DNA from: Silene latifolia
Lineage: Eukaryota; Streptophyta; Magnoliopsida; Caryophyllales; Caryophyllaceae
Length of the DNA stretch: 64,000 nucleotides
Assembly: GCF_048544455.1 (NCBI RefSeq)
Contig: NC_133534.1
Span: forward strand, 86,767,637 to 86,831,636
Direction: 5' to 3'
A program made the translations under genes and the position numbers. The notes beneath the pieces were generated by a model. That model ran no database searches. It worked only from the letters and a program-made list of their open reading frames with translations, and was not told the DNA's origin. Of the stretch, positions 47,038-60,308 are shown one piece after another (the first letter of the stretch is position 1; every line of letters begins with the position of its first letter).

Positions 47038-47134
47038 TTATCATATGAATAAGAGTAACCAAAGATATATGCAAACACAAGGACATAACTTGTTGAACAC
47101 AATACAACATATGAAACAAGTATAAGCAACCAAT

Positions 47135-47488
47135 GTTATAGTAACTTCAGCTATAACTTTAACAATAACCATACAATGTTATAGTAACCCTAACCATAAC
47201 ATAAACTCTGGATGCGAGGTTATAGTAACCTCAACTATAACTTCAACATATACGACTTGAAGTTATACTTACCTCAACTATAACTTTGACACGAAACTCA
47301 AGTTATACTAGTTCCAACCATAACCTTGAGCCATAAATCTCAGGATACGTTAGTTCCAATTATAACCTTAACTCGTACTTCAATGTTATAGTAGCTCCAG
47401 CCATAACTAGAGTAACCACCCAAAGTTGTATTAACTTTAGCTATAACCCCTGAATCATCATCAAGGTTATACTAGCTTTAGCTATAAC
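47135..47488. repeat. Nine-unit array of GTTATAG/CTATAAC hairpins, period about 41
   Basis: Units start at 47135, 47178, 47219, 47262, 47302, 47349 (degenerate), 47385, 47425 and 47466. Each is about 23 bases with a conserved 5-7-bp stem and a 9-base loop. The same array is at 52928-53281 in the right LTR. Confidence 0.88.
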
Positions 47489-48534
47489 TTTGGAGAGCAC
47501 TCTTGGCCGCCTATCATGCCGCCATTAGGGTTTGATTCGGAAACCCTAATTACGCTCATGACACCCATAATAAACACATAAACAACATACGATTTATAAT
47601 TAATACATTAAAACATATACAAACATGTGAAAACATAATTAACATGATAATAAACAATCAAACATGTACTAATCATACAAAACATTCATTAAATCATATT
47701 AATTACATCAATTGGCATAAACACAATTAAAAGAAAACACCTAGTTACCTTTTTAGCAATTAATGATGCAAATTAATGAAAACCTCCAAGAAAGACACGA
47801 CCATCAAATCCTTGTCTCCAACACGTGCAAACATCCCCAAAAACCGACATTATAGAATACCCGAATCCAAATCCATAAAAGCACCATAAAAGACCTTTCT
47901 TATTCTTTACCCATTAAAAATAAGAGACCTTAAAGGTAGGTCAAAAGGTCCATACAAATAATTCCCAATAAAATATTTGGAGATGAATATGAAGTAGAGG
48001 TAAGACCAAGGATTGTGAAAATATAATTTGTGTATGAGTTTGGAAGAAGGAAAGATATTCAACAATGGAGTCAAAGTGAGAAAAGAAGAACAAAAGAGAG
48101 AAAAGGAGGAAAGGCCGTGCGGCATATTTCACGCAAGAACAAAGAGAGCAGCTTGTCTGCTTGGTTAGGGTTTGACGCGAGAAAGAAAAAGAATTGACCT
48201 AGTTGCTTGCTAGGTTAATTCTATTTATAAGGGATTAACTAATGGGCTTTGGGTCCATTAGCTTATACAATGGATTATCTGATTACAAATCGGATTGAAG
48301 CATATTAAAACGTAAGGAGAGCTTATATAAGAAAATTAATTATTATATTAAAATAGTAAAATCGTGCACGGACATTTTAACTCAATCAAAAGTAGATGAA
48401 AACGAGAAATAATAAAATATAGAACGAAGACGATAAATATAATATTTCTCAAAATACATTATTAAATTCCGAAATAATCAATTTAATAAAATACTTTTAT
48501 AATAAAATTTTATTATAAAATACGGGGTGTTACA

Positions 48535-51500
48535 ATCCAACCCCCTAAAAAGAAGTTTCGTCCTCGAAATTTGAAATTTAAAGATAAGATCAAAAGAAGG
48601 TAAGAATTACAAGTGATCATCAACAAAAGTCATCTCGGAAACCTAACCGCTGCGCACTCTGATCCATATCCAAACTCCTACCAAAGAAAAGATCCTAGAT
48701 CATCAATGTCGTTATCAACTTCACACACTCTACAACCTCAAAAGTCACATCAAACTCATGCCATCAAAGTCCATAAAGATCATTAAGCCAACTTCTAATC
48801 CTCATATTTCAAACAGTCATCCAACTAGCATTAACCATCATTCAAAACATATATGACCTCTCAAAATTGTAAACTCCTTACTATTACTACAATCCACATA
48901 ACCGTTAACAATTACTTCAATTCTAGTTTACCATTCACCACAAGATCTGACATTGAGCAAAACCTCCAACAGATAATCTCCAAACAAAAAGTATCTCTAG
49001 AACGGAAAAACCCTTTCACTCACGAGCCATTAAAATTACTCCAACCTACACTATTATCCTCAAAGCGAGTAGTACTTACTATCATCCAAAACTCATAAGC
49101 TCAAAAAGCCTTTATTATAAAACCTCGACAATTCTCGTTATACATTTGTATCCAAACTCATCAATCTCAAACCTCAAACTCCGACTAAACTGTCAAAATC
49201 CTATCCAACCTCAATCTCATGACAAAATCTTTAGTCACACTCGCAAGACCCAATCATTTCCTTTGAACACTCATGATCACGACATTACTACGCACCCAAC
49301 AATCATACACCATAGGTTAAGCTAGTACCTATTGTACCACAACACACGTATCCACCGATAACGTAATTCCATCATCGCTCTTAAAATGATATCACCATAC
49401 AAATCTTATCATCTGTGTCCATGTAACAACAACGCTTATAACCTCAATTTGTGTCACAATCTACTATCCATGAACATTAGCTTAACACTACCAGCCCACA
49501 AAAGGTTGTATAAATATATGTCCTTTAATTAAAACCCTCATACTCTTAATGAAGCATCTTTAACCCCACATACAACAAACAAACATCTATATACCCTCAA
49601 AGCAAAACATCCTCAAAATTTCAAAGCTCGGTATAAGACCTTTAATGCTCCTTTTCCAAAACTTTAAATGTTATCCCAAAGCATACTCACATACAACTAT
49701 GTCTCTATGATCTCAACCTCAAATAACCAAACATCAAACTCAAAGTATCTAACATCGCTCGCCAAAGCATCAAAGCTTCCACTAGGAGATGATCACAAGT
49801 AGCTCTAAAGAGATTTCAAAAATTTTCAAGTTACTGTAAAAGAATAAATAACTTGCAAACCAAAACAAAATATTTCCGTGCAATGAAACGAGACAAAACA
49901 TCACATTGTTTTGGGAAGTAAAAGCTCAATGAGAACTCAATGAAAAAGGGTAATTACAAAAGTTCAAAGAAGAAGGAACTGGAGTTGAAATAAAGAACAA
50001 ATAGAGAGTAACGATCGATAAACAGACAAAGAACAAAGATAAAAGAAGCTGATGGTCTGAAGACTCAAATTGAAGAGGTATGGTTAACACGGGCAAGGAT
50101 GACAAGAATAGACGACTCGAAAACAGTTTTATTTTCTCAAAGACACGACACCTTAAAACAAGATAAATAAAACACGATAACCAAGGTCTTGCAAATATCG
50201 TACAACAATCACCCAAGGTAACAACGTCTCGTAACATCCTTTCATCATATCTCCATAATACCTCAGAACGAACAAATCTCCATACAATTGCCCTTTTACA
50301 ATAACTACATTCCTCAGATTATCAACTCTCAAGATCACAAACTCTCAACAACTCCATCTAATCACAGTTAAAGAATCCATCCATAGCAATCTCTATACCC
50401 TTCAATGATGAACACCACGAACCATTATAACCATCGTCAATATGGTCGCTCACTAAGTCGACGCTTGAACACCTTAACAGTAACATCTCACAGGTCCATA
50501 AATTATAATTCGTCTCTTTCAATCAATCCTTTAAAAGGTACGATAAGTAACTAACTCTTCAATAGATAAATCATAAATCTTTCATTTCTCTCTAACCACC
50601 ATTAATGATTCTTACTCCTCAAATATGATATTCCAATTAAAGACGAGCAAAGTCTCCTAAATTCCCAACGTGCTCAATCTAAACTCCACGATAACAATAA
50701 ATTCATTTTCAACATTATACTCTCGATCCATAAATAAATCACACAAGTTTCCCCTTAACACAAGACAAAAATCCAATGTTTATAACCATTAAGAGCATAA
50801 GCCACGATATTCCCAAATAAAATCAGAAGATAAATATACCCATTATGTTTCTCACTTCTTGTGAAACCATGAAACCACAATCATTTATCTGACGCCATAT
50901 ATCATCACTTTCTGTCATCAATAAGAATTCCTCAAATACATAAAATAACATAATGCCTATAATCCCAAAGGAAACATCATCATAACAACTTCTATTCCCA
51001 AAGTAACCTTCTTCACAACAACCTCTAATCCCAAAGTAAACTCCTTCCTTACCAAACCCATAATAATAAACACTCTTTTCTTTCATACTTAAACATCCCA
51101 ACCTGCCAATCAATCATAACTTGAAGCCTCAAGAAACCACAAGAAGATCAACCTTGAAATCACCTCAAACAAGGACAACACTACCAAATAATCCAAAAGG
51201 ATGATAGTACGATAAGAGTAAAGCTCGGGTTACCAAGGATTAAAAGTTTTGACAAACATGTACCCACATGCACGATAAGTAACATGTAAGAAACATTTTC
51301 AAAATCAACCATCTTTCAAATCAGCAAAACATGCTTGAAAAGGTCATACATGAACAACACATTCTATACAATTAATGACGAAACAAAACATCAAGTCACA
51401 AACAGCATAATACATAAACTATACATTCAATATAATTAATAATGATAAACATTAAAACATAACCAAACAAATAAATGAACAAAACATGTAATAACACTAA

Positions 51501-51830
51501 TGACGATATGAAGCATTAAGACACAAACAAGCAAGTACGTGAATAACACATGTAATACAATTAATAACGATGCGAGACATTACGGCATAAACAAACAAGT
51601 GCATGAACAATAAATGTAATACAATTAATAACGATGCAAAACATTAAGGCAACAAAATTAAGTACATGAACAATACACGTAACACAATTAATAATTATAT
51701 GAAACATTAATACATAAACAAACAAGTCCTTAATTGTTTCCACCCCATTTACTCTCACTCATTTACTAAGTCAATTTATTTTAGTCATCAACTAAGTGAG
51801 AGTTGGGAGCGTGTTCGCTCTGATACCAAC
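48535..51830 (-). other. Interior of third element, non-coding
   Basis: Flanked by the minus-strand polypurine tract and primer-binding site. Short frames only. Near 51350-51730 a loose tandem of ATGTAATACAATTAATAACGAT-like units with period about 75-80 bases is visible. Confidence 0.75.
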
Positions 51831-54327
51831 TGTAACAACCCGGATTATAAAACAAAGCGAAAACTTATATAAAATAAATATCAGAGTACGATACTGATAA
51901 AAGGGTCAAGGTGGCGGAAACACCTGACCAATCCGGTTCGCTACTAACTCCAAAACAAACTAATACATTATTCGAAAGGTTCTTAAAACATAAAGTAAAG
52001 TCCTAATTTATTATTAAGCTCGCTTCGCACATTCCCCAAGCAAGCATCAACCAAACAAAGAACGAATCGAACAACTCCGAAAGGGGGTCGACAATCGATC
52101 GGGAGTAACTAGATGCTCTCCCAGTCATGTTTACAACAATTGAATATAATCAACAATCATTAACAAATGAAATGTAAAACCAGTAAACATGCGAGATCAT
52201 CTATACTCATGAAAGACCCATCAAAGCTTACCATGACTTAGTCGATCTTAACGGACGCAATCATGCAAACCTAGACCATATGCAACCACTAGACCATGAA
52301 AACTTACAAGACTAGTAGCGACAAACGACCCACAACAACCTAAGGCACAAAGCTAGCGTTAAAGCATAACAAACATGGTGACACACAATCCACAGCAACA
52401 GAAGGCACAAAGCTAGCAACAAAGCATAGCGAATAGAGCTAACGCCCGTTAGAGCGTATAACCATCGCCTCTAATCGACGGAGCGTATAACCACCGCTCT
52501 CCTCGGTGTGGAGCGTATAACCACCGCCTCCACGGTACTATGTATAGAGTATAACCACCGCCTATATGTCTAAGACTGGCGGACTCTCGGTAAACCGAAC
52601 GACACTCGGGACCCGGAGCGTATAACCCGCGCTCTCGGCCACCCCGAACACAAACCAAAATAAATCCTGCATCGACGGGTAGCGTTGGTTCATTCCGATA
52701 GTATATAACTGATACTACCGTCATCTATTCAAACTAGCAAACAAACCAATGCACAGTATAACTGACTGTACTAACATGCGTGAACAACATCACGACTCAA
52801 CCCATAGGATAGTATAACTGACCATCCTATTTATCATATGAATAAGAGTAACCAAAGATATATGCAAACACAAGGACATAACTTGTTGAACACAATACAA
52901 CATATGAAACAAGTATAAGCAACCAATGTTATAGTAACTTCAGCTATAACTTTAACAATAACCATTCAATGTTATAGTAACCCTAACCATAACATAAACT
53001 CTGGATGCGAGGTTATAGTAACCTCAACTATAACTTCAACATATACGACTTGAAGTTATACTTACCTCAACTATAACTTTGACACGAAACTCAAGTTATA
53101 CTAGTTCCAACCATAACCTTGAGCCATAAATCTCAGGATACGTTAGTTCCAATTATAACCTTAACTCGTACTTCAATGTTATAGTAGCTCCAGCCATAAC
53201 TAGAGTAACCATCCAAAGTTGTATTAACTTTAGCTATAACCCCTGAATCATCATCAAGGTTATACTAGCTTTAGCTATAACTTTGGAGAGCACTCTTGGC
53301 CGCCTATCATGCCGCCATTAGGGTTTGATTCGGAAACCCTAATTACGCTCATGACACCCATAATAAACACATAAACAACATACGATTTATAATTAATACA
53401 TTAAAACATATACAAACATGTGAAAACATAATTAACATGATAATAAACAATCAAACATGTACTAATCATACAAAACATTCATTAAATCATATTAATTACA
53501 TCAATTGGCATAAACACAATTAAAAGAAAACACCTAGTTACCTTTTTAGCAATTAATGATGCAAATTAATGAAAACCTCCAAGAAAGACACGACCATCAA
53601 ATCCTTGTCTCCAACACGTGCAAACATCCCCAAAAACCGACATTATAGAATACCCGAATCCAAATCCATAAAAGCACCATAAAAGACCTTTCTTATTCTT
53701 TACCCATTAAAAATAAGAGACCTTAAAGGTAGGTCAAAAGGTCCATATAAATAATTCCCAATAAAATATTTGGAGATGAATATGAAGTAGAGGTAAGAGC
53801 AAGGATTGTGAAAATATAATTTGTGTATGAGTTTGGAAGAAGGAAAGATATTCAACAATGGAGTCAAAGGGAGAAAAGAAGAACAAAAGAGGGAAAAGGA
53901 GGAAAGGCCGTGCGGCATATTTCACGCAAGAACAAAGAGAGCAGCTTATCTTCTTGGTTAGGGTTTGACGCGAGAAAGAAAAAGGATTGACCTAGTTGCT
54001 TGCTAGGTTAATTCTATTTATAAGGGATTAACTAATGGGCTTTGGGTCCATTAGCTTATACAATGGATTATCTGATTACAAATCGGATTGAAGCATATTA
54101 AAACGTAAGGAGAGCTTATATAAGAAAATTAATTATTATATTAAAATAGTAAAATCGTGCACGGACATTTTAACTCAATCAAAAGTTTATTAAAACGAGA
54201 AATAATAAAATATAGAACGAAGACGATAAATATAATATTTCTCAAAATACATTATTAAATTCCGAAATAATCAATTTAATAAAATACTTTTATAATAAAA
54301 TTTTATTATAAAATACGGGGTGTTACA
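51831..54327 (-). repeat. Right LTR of third element (2497 bp)
   Basis: Near-identical to the left LTR outside two patches: 52060-52110 and the five-hairpin array at 52440-52650. Confidence 0.9.
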
Positions 54328-54372
54328 CCAACTATGGCAAATTTCTCTATTTGCCTAGTTTAGAAATAGAGC

Positions 54373-54510
54373 TGTTAGGAAGATATTATTTGCCTTATTC
54401 TTTGCTTCCTGTACATTATAAATAGCTTTAGATTTATAGCTTTTGTACATCGTTCATTTCGGAAGTAATACTAGCAATTATATTCTCTCTAATCTTATAC
54501 ATTTCTAACA
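54373..54510 (+). repeat. Short LTR (138 bp) of a copia-type element
   Basis: TGTTAGGAAGAT...TTTCTAACA with TGTTAG/CTAACA ends and a TATA box (ATTATAAATAG near 54417). Directly followed by a primer-binding site. The rest of the element, including its 3' LTR, lies beyond the nested insertion and the window edge. Confidence 0.8.
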
Positions 54511-54520
54511 TGGTATCAGA
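54511..54520 (+). promoter_or_regulatory. Primer-binding site of the short-LTR copia element
   Basis: TGGTATCAGA immediately after the LTR, complementary to initiator Met tRNA. Confidence 0.85.
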
Positions 54521-54579
54521 CTAGTTTGTTTTTTTTCGAACCCTAATTCCTCTCAGCCGTTTCTTTTCGAATTATCACA

Positions 54580-54671
54580 ATGACTAATAACAATCAAACG
54601 ATCATCGATCCTACGAAAACATCAACCATTCAATATGTTCCTGTTGAAAATCCGGGAGCCAACATCACCCA
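54580..54671 (+). pseudogene. gag start of the short-LTR copia element, interrupted
   Basis: An ATG 70 bases after the LTR opens a frame of about 30 native codons (Asn/Thr/Ile-rich) before the minus-strand copia element begins at 54672. The remainder should resume right of the window. Confidence 0.65.
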
Positions 54672-55937
54672 TGATAGAAAAAGTAGATCTATATACTTAC
54701 ATACTCATATATGTTTTAATTTAATTTGTCATAAAATTAAAGATGGATTTTATGCATGCAAACAAATGAGCAAAATAAAGAAGAAATCATGTTCTTACAT
54801 TGTGATTTCGGTTTTAAGGGCACAAGAGAGATCACCTTTCTCTCTTGTTCTTGTGCTATCCTTTAATGGAAGAACTAAGATCCAAGTGTAGGATCTCTCC
54901 CTAAGCTTTATACCCAAGGCTTACTCTTAAATAAAAATTAATATTATGAGAACTAGTACAATATTAATCTTATAGAAAATTGACCCAAAATATTATGTAA
55001 CACTTAAATATTTCGGTTTATGGAGAGAAGAAGAAGAGAGCTTTTGTCTCTCTAGAATTCTAATTTTTGGATGAGTGAAAGTATGAATGAATTATCAATA
55101 ATAATATTAAGTATATGGTAAAAGGAGAGGAAAAACCAAGTGGTTTTTCCTTCTCTAAAAAACCGGACAAGGGGAGTGGGAGGGGAGCGAATGCATGCAC
55201 TCATTTGTCTTCACAATGCACAATAGGGTTGCATGGCTACTAAAGCAAACAATCATTATGTTTACCACTAATTTAAACAAACACAATTAGCTTAAACCTC
55301 CTCTTATTTTCGGTCCAAATGGATAATATGGAATCCATATTATTTTTGTCAATTGTCAAAATGTCACATGTCATATGTAGCATAAATTTGTTGTGTATTT
55401 TTAACATATTAAAAATCAACGTATTATTAAAAATACGTCACATACAAAAATTGACTTAGTAATTTCATAATTACTTGTACCAAAATATTTTACCATTTAT
55501 AAATCACAACAGATTGTATTTATAATAATTCATTCAATTTCAATTGTTACCTTAAACAATTATTTCATCCAAGTAATGAAACGATTCAATTACTCAGACG
55601 TATCTCATTTAATCACATTTTAATGAAATACGTAAATACTACTTCCAAAATCGTCCGTCAATTTTCAAGTAATTTAATTAACTCGTAACATTATACGATT
55701 AATTAAATGATCAATTAAGAGTGTTGCCCTATAGATATGACCTAGGGGATCAACTGGTCACCACCGTCGCACGACAGTAATGTCAAACTCTAGTCAGCCA
55801 ATCATTACCGATATATGTTGACCAGTTGACAGTAAAAATTACTTCCCAATTGTATTCTTTAAAACGAGACTTAAACATGTGATCATTATGATCAACAGTC
55901 GTGATCGCATTATTGTCGGAAAACACATATTCCAACA
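54672..55937 (-). repeat. 3' LTR of the gag-only copia element
   Basis: On the minus strand it reads TGTTGGAATATGTG...TTTTCTATCA. 1266 bp, non-coding. Confidence 0.88.
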
Positions 55938-56640
55938 ATCTCCCACTTGTCCTCGACAAGTGTGCGTCACCAATTCTCTTGTCCTATTACTATCTCCCAC
56001 TCAATGCAAGGTGTCTTTCAGATCGTACTTACAAGTGATCATATCGAGAATGGTTTCCTCGATCTGGAGAATAACTGATTGACCGGACTTATCTATCATA
56101 GATACTTTCCGAGCGTGGCCACGCATTTCCAGTTCATTACTCCTCGAGTGGCCCTGAGATATTGTTATAACCCTGACTAGGGGTGGACAATTTCTATCGC
56201 ACTCATTCCCTTCGACTAGCCACAGCCATCATAACCCAAAATATGCCCATTTGACCCCATTTACGAAGGTCGTAGTAACACAAATCAAAGTTAATCAAAT
56301 CGTGCCATCTTAGGCGAATAGTCTTTAGTCAAAAGAATCGACTCATTTGAATACTATAGTAGCTCTCGCCACGACCAGGCTATATAAATTTGCCAGAACT
56401 CTATAAGCGGTCATTAGGCCCGACAAAAAATTCCTAACAGTCTGCCTATGTGATCGACTAGTCATCTCACATGACTCTATGGCACTTGAACTTGCCATCA
56501 ATCGCATCACACTCTAGTCACTTCGAGACGTCACCTCATGTAAGTAACTATGGGCAAATCAATACTATATATTAATTCCAGAAACCAAAGGACTTCAATG
56601 TAATTAAAGAAAGTTATATAAATTAATTATACTATATAGT
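55938..56640 (-). other. 3' non-coding part of the gag-only copia element
   Basis: No ORF of interest. The repeated CTCCCACT motifs (55938-55946 and about 55995) are minus-strand polypurine-like. Confidence 0.6.
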
Positions 56641-57269
56641 TTTAAATTACTAGCACCGTGTGATGGACCTGATTAAGGGATCTCAATGCAAATATTATAT
56701 AGTTTGGGTTAAAATTAAATTATATAGAAGCTTGGTAATTTTCCTAAACATTTGTAAGAGACTAAAACATGGTCAATTTCCTTAAAATAAAATAATTGAT
56801 TAAGATGGTTAATTTTAAGAAGACTAAAAAAAAGATGTTTGGTAATTTTCCTAAATATTTATAGAAGACTAGAAGATGGTCAATTTCCTTAAAATAAAAT
56901 AATTAATTGATACAAAATGTACACTTATGATATTAATTATTATCTTCATAAAATTATATATTAAATTTAAAATCTATGCAGTTTTATTAAACTTTATAGT
57001 TTATTAGATGTATAGAGATAGTATTATTTAACATACAAAAATATAATATAAGTACGTTATAAATAATTCAAGTTAGATTCTATAATATATAATATTGTAT
57101 AATTTTTTCGATTTGATTTAATGCATATATGTAATATATGTATATAAAATATATAATCCTCTTAAATTGCATGCTTAAGTATAAGTAGTAAAAGTAATTT
57201 CGAAAAAAATCAGTAAACAAAAGAATTGTAGTAACATCGGATATAGTTAATTATATGATAGTAATCATT

Positions 57270-57480
57270 CATTTGAATAGTAAAAGTAACAATATTATCA
57301 GCGAGATTAGTGAAAGTGGTAGAAACAACAACGAGAGTAGTGAAATAATCAATATTAATGCGACAATAGTGGAAGTAACAATAATTACGGCAGGAGTAGT
57401 GAAATTATCAATATTAATGCGGCAGTAGTGACAGTAACAATAATTACGGCGGGAGTAGTGAAAGTAAGAATGATTGCGGA
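57270..57480 (+). repeat. Tandem GTAGTGAAAGTAACAATAAT-type units
   Basis: Irregular repeats of about 25-60 bases with GGGAGTAGTGAAA, AACAATAATTACGGC and ATCAATATTAATGCG, continuing after the CACTA element (GCGGGAGTAATGAA near 57790). This shows that the CACTA element inserted into the array. Confidence 0.75.
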
Positions 57481-57486
57481 CAAGTA

Positions 57487-57736
57487 CACTACAAGAAAAA
57501 CAATCAAAAGCGACGGATGCAAAAAAAAAATCGTCAAAATTTTTTTGCGACGGAAATTCTGTTGCAAATTCCGTAGCAAGTTTTTTGCGACGCATTTTCC
57601 GTCGCAAGATCGCATTTTGCGACGAAAATTTACGACGGAGCATTTGGGACGGAAAATCCGTCGCAAATCCCTTTTAGCGACGGATATGGCCATTTTGCGA
57701 CGGATCCGTCCGTCGCTATTGACTTTTTTTGTAGTG
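57487..57736. mobile_element. CACTA-type miniature element
   Basis: Begins CACTACAAGAAAAA and ends TTTTTTTGTAGTG, the CACTA inverted terminus. Internal GCGACGGA-like units in both orientations look like subterminal transposase-binding repeats. Flanking triplets are GTA and TTA, so the 3-bp duplication is imperfect. 250 bp, no ORF beyond frame shadows. Confidence 0.88.
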
Positions 57737-57962
57737 TTACGTGAAATATTATTACTATTGTTTCATTAATAAGAGTAAAATATTAATAGCGGGAGTAATG
57801 AATTTGTCTCAAAATTTATTTCATCGTAATTTTAGGATATGTCATAGAAAAATATATTAATGATAAATTTATCGGTTATACAACTTTAAGTAATTTTATT
57901 TAATGAAAACAAATTTAATGGTAAGTAGAGGTAGCCCGGGCGAAGCCGGGCACCAATACTAG

Positions 57963-60308
57963 TACAATGTTAATCCGTGTTCACTTTAACGGGGTTCAAT
58001 TGTCTCCACAACCCGTTTGGATATAACAATGTACAAGGTGAGTTAATAATAACTCAAACGACAAATGTCGACATCACACTCGGGTAGTCAATATCATATT
58101 ACAACCTTGTGATGTATATCATAAGTGTAAACACTTATTGATTGCAATAGAAGTTTAACATGCCATGTGTCCATGTGTTCAAACCTCTTACACTTGCATT
58201 TTCCTTTACATTCATGTTCTCTCTCATAGCATGAACCTTACCAAGTACACATCAAGGTTCCCGACCTCGGTTTTGGTTCTTTATCTTGAAAGAACTTTCT
58301 TATCGATTATCACATAACGAACGAATTTGTGGTGAATGATATAACTTGTACTGATCAAGCACTCCATCCACACACAATGTACTAGGTATACGTTTTGTAG
58401 GGTCTTGCAACAATTTGACAAGATGATTAGCCTAGCACTTCTCACAAGTCCTAGCATAGTTAGGAAAGATTAGTTTTGAGCAACTTCTTATTCAACTAAA
58501 TATCTTTCCAAAACTTCTTATTTCTCTTTCTAGGCTTGAAAGATTTAGGATTCTCATAAATCCTTACATGTGCTCGGATTTTCATTAATATGCGCAACTT
58601 CTTGACACATATAAAAGCATTCTGACAAACACCGAAATCTTTCATCGGATTCTACTTGAGAATTCATGACGTTTCTATTGTGGCTTACCAATGAATCATC
58701 ATGCTCTTATGCATATGATTCATCATTGGACATGTGAATGATTATTCTAATGGCGGAAACATTAGTTACTAATAATCATGAGATCAACCATTCATAGGTT
58801 CAATCAACGACCATGACTGCTAATGGCAATTCCATTTTCATCTATATAAATAACATATGTGTATGTTGATACGATGTGTATCTCTCAATACTTATCCAAC
58901 ATCCCTTGATGTAATTGGATTCATCATAGTCCATTTTCATTCAGAATTGAAAACTCAAATGCTTCTTTATGAAAGAAGGTATTAGCTCGTCATTCTTCAA
59001 TGAGTGATGAGTTGTAAACATTCAAAGGATGATAGCTCCCACTAAATTCCATGTCTTCACATGATAATTTCCTAACTCCCACTCAATTCCACACATTTCG
59101 AAATTGACTTCTCAATCGAAACTTTTCAAGAATTGAAATATAAATTGCATTGCCAAGTTATTAAGATAAAACCATATATGTTCCTATCGTATCCTTTCAA
59201 AATACCTATTTTGAAGTGGTCTTATCTTAACCTTATGAAAAAGATTTTAATCTCTAACTCTCACATATCATAATAATGTGTAGCGATGTCATTATTTAAA
59301 TATAAATAATATCTAGAACACGTCCTTCGAAATATCCCTTTTGGAAGGAGGTTTAACCATTTCATAATGAGATTAAGCAATGACATTGGCGTGGTTAAAA
59401 CTTGGCCATTGAAGATATCGGTATATCAATCTTTGCAACTCGATCATAACTAGTATGTAACTTTGATTCATTTTGGCTCTTAAGTAAATATCAAGGTTTA
59501 AACTATTGGTCAAAATTTTCATAAACTTAGTCAAAAACTTGTTAAGACTTTACATTAGTCATTTTTCTTCCAAAACTTTCTTTTGGTCTCCTCGTGTAGT
59601 TATCTTGAGAATATACTCTTATGATTACTTCACTTGGTCTCTTTAGTCATATAGAACTAACTTGAGACCATAGATCTCATCTATTCGGTATACTATGTAA
59701 ATAGATATACCTTCATTCAAATCATTCTCTCTTGCGTAGATCTTCATTTACACAAGTACACAATTTTATCTTGCCTTGTGTGTTATTGTGTCCTCATTTT
59801 TCTCCCACTCTATCATTAGAATAAATACACTATAGATTCAAAGATAGCATATGAGACACAAATAATGATGTTAAAGTTATAAGGAGAACTTTCTCATAGA
59901 TTGACTAATAGTTATAGATATCATATGTGTACTTGGTGATTGACATTCCTTTAAGAGAGTTCATAGACTCAACACCACTTTATAAATGATCATACACAAG
60001 CCTTAAGCATGTGGACATATAATGAAACTCGTCATTATAGTTGTCTATTAGATCACTTTAAGCGAATAATCTTATGTTTCTAAGAGCAAGCATTTAAAGA
60101 TGAATTTTAGAACAAAAGGATAAAATGATAAAACGGGTGACTTGGGTTGCAAACCAAGTCACCATTATCCAAAATACAACCCATTATCCAAAATACCTTT
60201 CCATGTCGAACACGGAAACTTAAGGTTCTAAAATCCAAAACATAATTTAAAATAAGACAATGAAAAGCAAAGCTCCATAAAAGCTATCCCTAGCTTCTCG
60301 ATGGTTTC
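57963..60308 (-). other. Non-coding interior of the gag-only copia element
   Basis: 2.3 kb downstream of gag in element orientation, where pol would be expected. No pol motif or long ORF on either strand. Confidence 0.7.

Larger units (their letters stand above)
46036..48534 (-). repeat. Left LTR of third element (2499 bp)
   Basis: Contains the three hairpin arrays described separately (46650-47490). A minus-strand leader-like region near 48100-48250 carries a TATA-like TATTTATAAGGG on the plus strand. It has no ORF. Confidence 0.9.
46036..54327 (-). mobile_element. Third coding-free LTR element (LARD-like) with hairpin-rich 2.5-kb LTRs
   Basis: The 5-bp duplication CCAAC is exact (46031-46035 and 54328-54332). 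LTRs 46036-48534 and 51831-54327 begin TGTAACAACCCGG and end GGGGTGTTACA. On the minus strand a polypurine tract (from plus-strand CCAACCCCCTAAAAAG) abuts the left LTR, and the primer-binding site TGGTATCAGAGC abuts the right LTR (plus strand about 51817-51828). The 3.3-kb interior has no gag or pol motif. It must be moved by proteins of another element. Confidence 0.92.
56641..57962 (+). mobile_element. Helitron inside the gag-only copia element (5' end approximate)
   Basis: 3' end: hairpin GCCCGG-GCGAAG-CCGGGC (57934-57951), ACCAATA, CTAG (57959-57962), host T. The 5' end was not located; the start given is the approximate point where copia-like sequence gives way. It includes a 108-bp direct duplication (GGTAATTTTCCTAAA at 56733 and 56841) and tandem units. 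Confidence 0.6.

Noticed and set aside
57269..57769. Several Arg/Lys-rich ORFs on both strands
   Set aside because: They read through the GCGACGGA units of the CACTA miniature element; no codon or domain evidence.
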